Part shown: positions 7,601 to 12,340 of the stretch, piece after piece
Layout of the letters: the number at the start of each line of letters is the position of its first letter
How positions within the stretch are numbered: the first letter of the stretch is position 1
Origin: an uncultured Prevotellaceae bacterium
GTDB taxonomy: Bacteria > Bacteroidota > Bacteroidia > Bacteroidales > Bacteroidaceae
Direction: 5' to 3'
DNA length: 14,213 nt
NCBI GenBank assembly: GCA_937910905.1
Contig: CALEPV010000037.1
Span: 1 to 14,213, forward strand
Position numbers and translations under genes: made by a program
The notes under the pieces: generated by a model
Seen by the model: the letters and a program-made list of their open reading frames with translations, nothing else
Told to the model about the DNA's origin: nothing
Database searches by the model: none

Positions 7601-9701
7601 CAACATCGTTAGCAGCCTGAACGTAAGCAGCAATCTGCTGAGCCACAGCGTCCATAGCAGCCTCGAGCTCATCCTGCTTCTGGCCGTGAGTGTTGGCAAC
7701 AACAGCAGCCTTCACGTCAGCAGCGCACTTGGCGACAGCAGCCTCCAGACCAGGCTCCTGATCCTCAACGGCGTCCTGAGCGAAGTCTGGCAGAGCATCA
7801 ACAGCTGTCAGAGCAGCAGCCAAAGCTGCCTGCAGAGCTGTGGTGTCAGCACCGAGCTCAGGAGCAGCCTGTGTGTTTGCACGAGTTGCATCGTTTGCAC
7901 GATAGACAAGGCCTACGTTGTCAAATATAGCCCAAACTTTATTATTCTTGTTAGCGAAGCCAAGTGTGAGCTCTCCGTTCTCAACGTATACCTCCACGCT
8001 GAAAGCATAGCTGCCAGCAGCGAATGATTTGGAGGCATCGTTCATAATATTCTCAGAACCGGACAAAACTGGGAATACCACGCTGCGCTTGTTGGCGATA
8101 AGCTTTGGCAGGTTCTCAGTATCTGTGCCATCCTGACGATAGAATGCCTGTGCTGAAACTGTGTAGAAACCATTAGGTACATTCAGCTTCTGAGTGATGG
8201 TGAATGGGCTGTGATCGCTTTCAGCGCACTTATTTTCATTTGTGCCACCGCACAGATTCCAGTTTGTGCAATCCTCGCTTACAGTCCAAACAGCAGCATC
8301 GCCCTGGAAGTCAGCATCCTTTATAACAAAGGTTACATTATCATTTTTCTTAGCCTTTGTAGCATCCGCTGCAACTATCTTGAACTGAGCAGACGTCGCT
8401 GCTGCATCCAGTACAGGAATTGCGTTCTGAAAGCCATCACTTACCTTAGCTACATACTGGCCGTCAACCTGGAGTGTGTAAACACCTTCTCCAGCCTTCG
8501 AAATAACGAAGTCGGTCTTGAAACTAGTATCTGAAGGATCCTTGTCACAATACAGATGACCACTATCAAGGCCCAAGAAATTCTTGCCAGCAGCACCTAC
8601 AGGACCGGCGAGCTTATACTTTCCGTCTGCAAGAGTAAATGTCCATTCAACTGAGTTCTCAACGAGTGAAGCGCGTGTACCCCAGTCGTTACCAGCACCT
8701 AAGAACTTACCTGTAGTAACCTCCTGTACATAATACTTACCAGCAGGAATTTCAGCCAGAGCAGCCACGATGCTGTAAGCAGACTTGGCGGCAGCGACAG
8801 CAGCATCTACATCAGCCTTCGCAGCATTGATTGCAGCGATAGCTGTAGCAGCCTCAACACTTGTGCTCTGCAAATCAACAGACTCAAGAGCCGCAGTGAT
8901 TGCGAGGTTAGCTGCATCCATAGTTTCCTGCACGGTAACGTCTGTTGCGACTTCAGCAGAAGTAACCTTACCTGGGAAATCATTCTCCATCTTAGTGATC
9001 TCCATATTGCCAGTACGCCAGTACCCGTTGGCTGCGTCAGCAGCCTCAACTACAGACACATAAGGAGTACCTGCAACCTTAATGGTGATACCATCCACGA
9101 AGAGCTTTGCGTTTGAACCAGAGCCACCGCTTACAGCAGTAAAGGCAATCTTCAGCTCCGCATCGGTAACGTCTGCAGCAAGTGTAAATGTTGCAGACTT
9201 CTCTTCCCACAGGTTGTAGGTGAATTCTGAAGCAACAGTTTGCTCCGTACCAGCAAAGCTGATTTTAGCTGTCATCTGGTTGACACCCTCCAAAAGGTTG
9301 TTTGCCTTATACGAAATCGTATAAGTACCTGCAAGAAGCGTAACATTGATGGTCTGGGCATAAGCTACAGTGCCACCCCAACCAGCAGATACGCCCAGTG
9401 CGCCACCCTCAGCCAGGCCAAGGGAGTTGGTAGCAGGAACCTGGGCGCCATTAATCTGCCCTTCAGTTCCGAAACCAAATGCAGCACTCGAACTCCAAGC
9501 AGCCGAATTAGCCACGGTCCAACCGGCAACTGCCAGCGAATTGGCAGTCGCACCCGCGGCAACATTCGTTGCTGTCCATGATGAACTGTCATCAAAGCCC
9601 GCATTCGTCAGTACCTTGTCAGTAATGTCAACTTGTGCAGTTGCAGCCATTACCACCGCCATACTTACGAACGAAAGAGCTGTACGTAGAACTTTGTTCA
9701 T
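4611..9701 (-). CDS. Giant secreted protein: binding modules, long Ala-rich helices, dockerin-like and cohesin-like domains
   Basis: 1696 residues. Residues 1-22 are a Sec signal peptide ending ATA-Q. Approximate modules: 27-210, a jelly-roll-like module homologous to one in the downstream neighbour; 213-312, helical, Ala-rich; 313-450, beta-trefoil-like (GKYYVQEVTTGKFLG); 455-605, a second binding-like module with CGG...CAES; 606-1120, about 500 residues of Ala-rich helix suggesting a long stalk; 1122-1270, another beta-rich module; 1271-1458, helical; 1459-1532, a dockerin-like pair of calcium loops (DLNIDDEVTIAD and DTNDDQKLDGAD, each with Asp/Asn at positions 1, 3, 5 and Asp at 12, each followed by a hydrophobic helix); 1535-1650, a cohesin-like domain (FYKIFAYSAN); 1655-1696, a degenerate sorting tail. 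No enzyme motif is seen. A cell-surface glycan-binding fibre or scaffold is an inference. The gene begins after a good promoter and is followed 86 bases later by its relative, which suggests joint expression. Confidence 0.93.
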   Translation of the reverse strand: MNKVLRTALSFVSMAVVMAATAQVDITDKVLTNAGFDDSSSWTATNVAAGATANSLAVAGWTVANSAAWSSSAAFGFGTEGQINGAQVPATNSLGLAEGGALGVSAGWGGTVAYAQTINVTLLAGTYTISYKANNLLEGVNQMTAKISFAGTEQTVASEFTYNLWEEKSATFTLAADVTDAELKIAFTAVSGGSGSNAKLFVDGITIKVAGTPYVSVVEAADAANGYWRTGNMEITKMENDFPGKVTSAEVATDVTVQETMDAANLAITAALESVDLQSTSVEAATAIAAINAAKADVDAAVAAAKSAYSIVAALAEIPAGKYYVQEVTTGKFLGAGNDWGTRASLVENSVEWTFTLADGKYKLAGPVGAAGKNFLGLDSGHLYCDKDPSDTSFKTDFVISKAGEGVYTLQVDGQYVAKVSDGFQNAIPVLDAAATSAQFKIVAADATKAKKNDNVTFVIKDADFQGDAAVWTVSEDCTNWNLCGGTNENKCAESDHSPFTITQKLNVPNGFYTVSAQAFYRQDGTDTENLPKLIANKRSVVFPVLSGSENIMNDASKSFAAGSYAFSVEVYVENGELTLGFANKNNKVWAIFDNVGLVYRANDATRANTQAAPELGADTTALQAALAAALTAVDALPDFAQDAVEDQEPGLEAAVAKCAADVKAAVVANTHGQKQDELEAAMDAVAQQIAAYVQAANDVVTANAAAADTQDEAFAALVAEWQEAYDKINTKYREYLGSDKEKYQSYLTSLNKTYIDIDALKATIASYRTNGTAVAKAEDVATSIGNLSQQIKDQVAGALADYESEVATYNANAKRELDELAGEKTDAYKEAILTISDHYAANHAAAADAAQAALFAVFEDLQDVKNRYIAEAAQIEEGNATKFAAEQFPLVSFDNTDYKDEINGIDVAGAIANALADAETAATTDNDAAYAAAHTKKLALDAALNDDVEAKITLYGLDRNNYKTAIEAAQALIDKYNDEVELAKIHGFHAEVAADATATPPVEHQDAYWACAILNAETFTADYNAANEAITTLAAQIKADQNAALLTQVKAATAAARARLQTVTDDIATYADYIAEDWADDVEAINTLINDVENQAVADDAAGKLIDTKAALIAKLGDPADTSFPPTAIADVTVGATSVKYAAFVVNETVGTAAAVGYDAYKLGTGSAKGSLVLNLPEGTTGFTFTAASWNGTADDKLIVKQGATVLKTIDPIKANTGIAGNSPLTVTFADADAKAAATYTVTLAAALTAETAVSFELEANNRFVIWDFQLAGGPAAPTAYQLINQLNHDTSNENLNNVYVAAANKLAANLTAAQGIATDLDQTIDGTAITAAIQQFKIDEGTDYDDNVLPENKATHDATVTGIQTKIDNALSVVYITDLKAQMIDLKKAFNNVTAEVAGIDSEIDKDDLWSQIEAEDNLVEALTFADKTVYDSHSATIANIGLQFTDYAQWIADNTKKGDLNIDDEVTIADVVKLVSILVNTENVDAEGNLLDIDLELSGLTQRVFYAADTNDDQKLDGADLQNVIDLMLGKTIAADVRAEAADVIGDYVLVNGSEIALVNAREYVNFTLVVSAASDALQAATTARTNGMQVTTTKVGNFYKIFAYSANNAAIEGGEGDILTLNADAVVKSASFVANGVAYKLNVEDATAIRSIEADLEGAEIYTVGGVKTSRLQKGVNVIRMADGSVKKVLVK
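5105..5327 (-). other. Dockerin-like domain within the giant secreted protein
   Basis: The encoded segment holds two 12-residue calcium-binding loops, DLNIDDEVTIAD and DTNDDQKLDGAD, separated by about 45 residues; each is followed by a hydrophobic helix (VVKLVSILV and LQNVIDLML). This is the duplicated F-hand pattern of type I dockerins. In Clostridia such domains bind cohesins in cellulosomes; in Bacteroidales they occur in secreted proteins whose partners are mostly unknown. Confidence 0.8.
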
Positions 9702-9771
9702 GTGATTAAAGTTAGGTGATTAATAATGATATTTTGATTAATTTGCGTAGATACACTCTACTACAGACGCG

Positions 9772-9779
9772 CAAATGTA
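9772..9779 (-). promoter_or_regulatory. Promoter -7 box of the giant secreted-protein gene
   Basis: The minus strand reads TACATTTG, an exact match to TAnnTTTG. TTCG, three of four matches to the -33 TTTG element, lies 19 bases upstream. Transcription would start near 9765-9767, giving a leader of about 65 bases that ends with TAACTTTAA (9714-9706) just before the ATG. Confidence 0.6.
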
Positions 9780-9850
9780 CGCATAATTTGTAACACAGCG
9801 AAGATTTTTCGTGTTTTTTGCGCTCAAAGGCACAAAAAGCTGATAAAATC

Positions 9851-9874
9851 GGTGTATTGCAAGCACAATACACC
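9851..9874. terminator. Possible terminator hairpin after the phosphoesterase gene
   Basis: GGTGTATTG (9851-9859) pairs perfectly with CAATACACC (9866-9874) around a 6-base loop. On the minus strand it is followed by GATTTTATC, a weak T-run, so it could end transcription from the phosphoesterase gene, although it lies more than 200 bases past that stop codon. Confidence 0.35.
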
Positions 9875-9875
9875 T

Positions 9876-9927
9876 CGCGCGCGCGTATATTATATATAAG
9901 GTACGCGTACCTTTATATAATTATATA
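9876..9927. repeat. (CG)5 run followed by nested palindromes
   Basis: A (CG)5 run at 9876-9885 continues into TATAT, giving 15 bases of alternating pyrimidine and purine. AT-only sequence follows, then a perfect 16-bp palindrome AAGGTACGCGTACCTT (9898-9913), which extends to about 9893-9919 with one bulge, then a 14-bp palindrome TATATAATTATATA (9914-9927). The alternating part could adopt Z-DNA and the palindromes could be protein-binding sites; no known element is recognised. Confidence 0.6.
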
Positions 9928-10086
9928 ACTCAAGTTAATCTCATAGTGAATAGGAGACTTAGCAACTTGCCCATGTCACGACTGACACGTCCTGGCTTCA
10001 TAAAGTGCAATGCGAACTGCTGGACATTTCCTTCATGGCTGTGCGCAGGGATGCAATATGCAATCAACAGAATGCGATAGGAGCCT

Positions 10087-10578
10087 TCACTGGCGGGCAA
10101 GCTCGATGACTTCGAGGTCGCGGAAGGTGGTGCCTTCGACGGTGAAACGGACGAGGGTGCGGACGGCGTGCCATCCCTGGAGGCCGGCGGCTCCGGGGTT
10201 GATGTGGAGGAAGCCTATCTGACGGTCGTACTGGACCTTGAGGATATGGCTGTGACCACAGATGAAGAGGTGGGGCGGACGGTTGATGAGCTGGGGATAG
10301 ACGGAACGGTCGTAATGCCCGGGGTAGCCTCCGATGTGGGTGAGCAGGATCTCGGCTTGTTCACAGCGGAAGCGGAGGAGCTGGGGGAACATGCGACGCA
10401 GCTCAGCGCCGTCGCAGTTGCCTACGACTGCTCGCAGGGGACGAAAGGCAGCGAGGCGGTCGGCGACCTCGGTGGAGCCGATGTCGCCTGCGTGCCATAT
10501 CTCATCGCACTCTGCAAAGTGCTCTATATAGCGGTCATCCCAATAGGAGTGGGTGTCGCTGAGGAGGCCGATACGCAT
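10087..10578 (-). CDS. Metallophosphoesterase, YfcE/MJ0936 family
   Basis: 163 residues, a normal length for the family, likely a soluble cytoplasmic phosphodiesterase needing two divalent metal ions. The metal-binding motifs are all present: SDTH (Asp8, His10), GD at 31-32, GNCD at 53-56, TH at 80-81 and GHSH at 108-111. The start at 10578 was chosen because the family begins with 'MRIGLLSDTH'; an ATG 15 codons upstream would add a peptide unlike the family, encoded by the hairpin and C-rich leader. Known relatives hydrolyse cyclic nucleotides or other phosphodiesters in vitro, but the physiological substrate is unknown. It lies 77 bases after the MATE stop codon, so the two may be cotranscribed. 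Confidence 0.92.
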   Translation of the reverse strand: MRIGLLSDTHSYWDDRYIEHFAECDEIWHAGDIGSTEVADRLAAFRPLRAVVGNCDGAELRRMFPQLLRFRCEQAEILLTHIGGYPGHYDRSVYPQLINRPPHLFICGHSHILKVQYDRQIGFLHINPGAAGLQGWHAVRTLVRFTVEGTTFRDLEVIELARQ

Positions 10579-10597
10579 GGGGAGTGGGGGGAAAGGT

Positions 10598-10618
10598 CTT
10601 TGCGGGCAAACCGCAAAG
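10598..10618 (-). other. Hairpin in the leader of the phosphoesterase gene
   Basis: An 8-bp perfect stem (minus strand CTTTGCGG / CCGCAAAG, loop TTTGC) lies 19 bases before the start codon. A very similar hairpin, differing by a compensated base pair, precedes the amylase gene at 14170-14190. There is no following T-run, so it is not a clear terminator. It may be a dispersed intergenic repeat or a leader element. Confidence 0.55.
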
Positions 10619-10655
10619 CACATACATGAAGAGAGATGCCCTGAAAGGCAGTGCT

Positions 10656-12215
10656 TTAGCGATTATCACTTTCGCTATCATCGTGGAGGAAGTTGGAGAA
10701 GAGGGGGATGTAGGGGGCTACACGATTGACGGCGAAGTAGTGGATGCGATGGGGGAGGCGAAGTATGTTGAAAGTTGAAAAACGGGAATGGGAAATTGAA
10801 GGACGAGTGGGGATTTCTGTGGAAGCTGGGATTGCGGAAGCTGGGATTGCGGAAGCTGGGATTGCGGTGGAGGCGGCAGCGGCTTGGAAGTGGCGAATCT
10901 GGAGCCAGAGAAGGATGGCGGCGTTGATGGAGGCGAGGAAGTCGCTGACGGGGAGGGAGAGCCATACTCCGTCGAGGCCGAAGAAGTGGGGCAGGATAAG
11001 GAGGGAGGGCACGAGGAAGATGAGCTGGCGGGTGAGGGAGAGGTATATGCTCTTGCCTGCCTGCCCTATGCTCTGGAAGAAGTTGCCTGTGACCATCTGG
11101 AAACCGATGATGGGGAAGAGGGCCACATCGATACGCATACCACGGACGGCCATAGCGGTGAGGGTGCTGTCGGTGGTGAAGAGGGAGAGGATGGTGTTGG
11201 GGAAGATCTCGCAGAGGACGAAGCCGAAGGTCATCACGATGGTGGCATAGAAGATGGTCTTGTAGAGCACCTCGCGCACACGGTGGTGCAGCTGCGCACC
11301 GTAGTTATAGCCGGCTATGGGCTGCATCCCCTGGTTGAAGCCCATGACAATCATGGCGAAGAGGAAGAGCACACGGTTCACTATGCCGTAGGCTCCGACA
11401 GCGAGGTCGCCGCCATACTCGACCATGCCGCGATTGATGAGCAGCACGACGAGGCAGGAGCAGGCATTCATCAGGAATGGTGAGAGACCTATGGAGAGTA
11501 TGCCACCCACGATGCCGGGCCGCAGACGCAGGGTGTCACGACGGAAGTAGACGACCTCGGAGTGGCGGGAGAAGATGCGCAGCTGCCACACCAGGCTGGT
11601 GCACTGCGCCAGCACAGTAGCCATAGCAGCACCCTTGATGCCAAGCCCGAAGCCGTAGATGAACAGAGGGTCGAGGACGGAGTTGAGCAGCACGGTGAGT
11701 ATGGTGGCATACATGGCCATGCGGGGATGGCCTGCCGAGCGCAGCACGGCATTGAGGCCAAAGTACATGTGGGTGAAGACATTGCCGTAGAGTATCCACT
11801 GCATGTACTCGCGGGCATACGGCAGGGTCTGGACAGATGCACCGAAGAAGAGGAGTATGGGATCGAGCAACAACAGGACAACAGCCATGAAGAGGATGCC
11901 CATCACGATGTTGAGCGTCACGGAGTTGCCGAAGAAGCGCTGCGCAGCCTCATGGTCCTTCTGCCCGAGACGCACGGAGATCATGGTGCTGGCACCCACG
12001 CCGACCATAGCGCCAAAGGCGGCACTGAGGTTCATCAGCGGGAACGTGATGGCCAGGCCAGAGATGGCCATCGCCCCTACCCCACGACCGATGAACACGG
12101 AGTCGACCATGTTGTACAGCGAGGAGGCTGTCATGGCGATGATGGCAGGGACAGCGTACTGCATGAGCAGCTGGCCTATGGGCTTGGTACCCAGTTCACG
12201 CGTGCGGTCGGTCAT
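10656..12215 (-). CDS. MATE-family multidrug/sodium efflux transporter, MepA-like
   Basis: 519 residues, an inner-membrane exporter that in this family uses a Na+ or H+ gradient to expel drugs or other organic compounds. About 12 membrane segments occupy residues 1-445. Family hallmarks include the N-terminal 'P-I-G-Q-L-L-M-Q-Y-A-V-P' stretch, 'YNMVDSVFIGR', and the mid-protein 'GFNQGMQPIAGYNYGA' segment. The start at 12215 was chosen because homologues begin near here and the promoter box at 12237-12244 lies just upstream, which rules out the ATG 14 codons earlier as it would overlap the promoter. Residues about 446-519 are an odd hydrophilic extension containing three AIPAS repeats; usual family members end near 450. 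The substrate cannot be told from sequence. Confidence 0.93.
   Translation of the reverse strand: MTDRTRELGTKPIGQLLMQYAVPAIIAMTASSLYNMVDSVFIGRGVGAMAISGLAITFPLMNLSAAFGAMVGVGASTMISVRLGQKDHEAAQRFFGNSVTLNIVMGILFMAVVLLLLDPILLFFGASVQTLPYAREYMQWILYGNVFTHMYFGLNAVLRSAGHPRMAMYATILTVLLNSVLDPLFIYGFGLGIKGAAMATVLAQCTSLVWQLRIFSRHSEVVYFRRDTLRLRPGIVGGILSIGLSPFLMNACSCLVVLLINRGMVEYGGDLAVGAYGIVNRVLFLFAMIVMGFNQGMQPIAGYNYGAQLHHRVREVLYKTIFYATIVMTFGFVLCEIFPNTILSLFTTDSTLTAMAVRGMRIDVALFPIIGFQMVTGNFFQSIGQAGKSIYLSLTRQLIFLVPSLLILPHFFGLDGVWLSLPVSDFLASINAAILLWLQIRHFQAAAASTAIPASAIPASAIPASTEIPTRPSISHSRFSTFNILRLPHRIHYFAVNRVAPYIPLFSNFLHDDSESDNR
10821..10865. repeat. Three perfect 15-bp tandem repeats in the MATE gene tail
   Basis: GGAAGCTGGGATTGC occurs three times without mismatch at 10821-10835, 10836-10850 and 10851-10865. 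On the minus strand it encodes AIPAS repeats just after the last membrane segment of the transporter. Since 15 is divisible by three, copy-number change would keep the reading frame. Confidence 0.9.
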
Positions 12216-12236
12216 AATGGTTGCTGATTGTGGTGG

Positions 12237-12244
12237 CAAAGGTA
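12237..12244 (-). promoter_or_regulatory. Promoter -7 box of the MATE gene
   Basis: The minus strand reads TACCTTTG, an exact match to the Bacteroidota -7 consensus, 21 bases before the chosen ATG. It implies transcription from about 12230-12232 and a leader of about 15 bases. No TTTG element is found at the usual distance (the site reads GCAA), which fits a promoter that needs an activator; a palindromic site occupies that region. Confidence 0.6.
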
Positions 12245-12266
12245 CAAAAAGCGGCACAAATCATTG

Positions 12267-12320
12267 CACCGCGGTGGAGTAAATGTTACACCGCGGTGGA
12301 ACGACACTTCCACCGCGGTG
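12267..12320. promoter_or_regulatory. Array of three CACCGCGGTG palindromes with 22-bp spacing
   Basis: The perfect 10-bp palindrome CACCGCGGTG occurs at 12267-12276, 12289-12298 and 12311-12320, each start exactly 22 bases from the next (two turns of the helix), while the 12-base spacers differ. The array lies between the amylase stop codon and the MATE promoter. Relative to the inferred MATE transcription start, the centres fall near -41, -63 and -85. A dimeric regulator binding one face of the DNA is the simplest reading. Because each copy is self-complementary, any two can also form an RNA hairpin. Confidence 0.6.
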
Positions 12321-12340
12321 CGACACGAGTTGCAGCGTGC

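Larger units (their letters stand above)
9702..10086. other. Non-coding stretch between the phosphoesterase and giant-protein genes
   Basis: These 385 bases hold the promoter and leader of the giant secreted-protein gene (up to about 9805), then a cluster of inverted repeats and alternating purine-pyrimidine sequence (9851-9927). From 9928 to 10086 I see nothing recognisable: no supported open frame, tRNA or repeat. The stretch is much more AT-rich than its surroundings up to about 9950. Confidence 0.7.

Noticed and set aside
4611..9701. A cellulosome scaffoldin or enzyme subunit
   Set aside because: The dockerin-like loops are real, but no catalytic domain or repeated cohesin series is visible, and Bacteroidales dockerin proteins are generally not cellulosomal.
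10010..10222. Plus-strand 70-codon frame overlapping the phosphoesterase end
   Set aside because: No leader, no family resemblance, and more than half lies antisense to the conserved phosphoesterase gene.
11562..12227. Plus-strand His/Glu-rich frame opposite the MATE gene
   Set aside because: It is antisense to conserved membrane segments and has no recognisable family; the His/Glu content is a shadow of hydrophobic codons.
12267..12320. Palindrome array considered as a CRISPR array or intrinsic terminator
   Set aside because: The 10-bp palindromes and 12-base spacers are too short for CRISPR, and no T-run follows close enough for a terminator; the nearest run of five T lies well beyond the stem.
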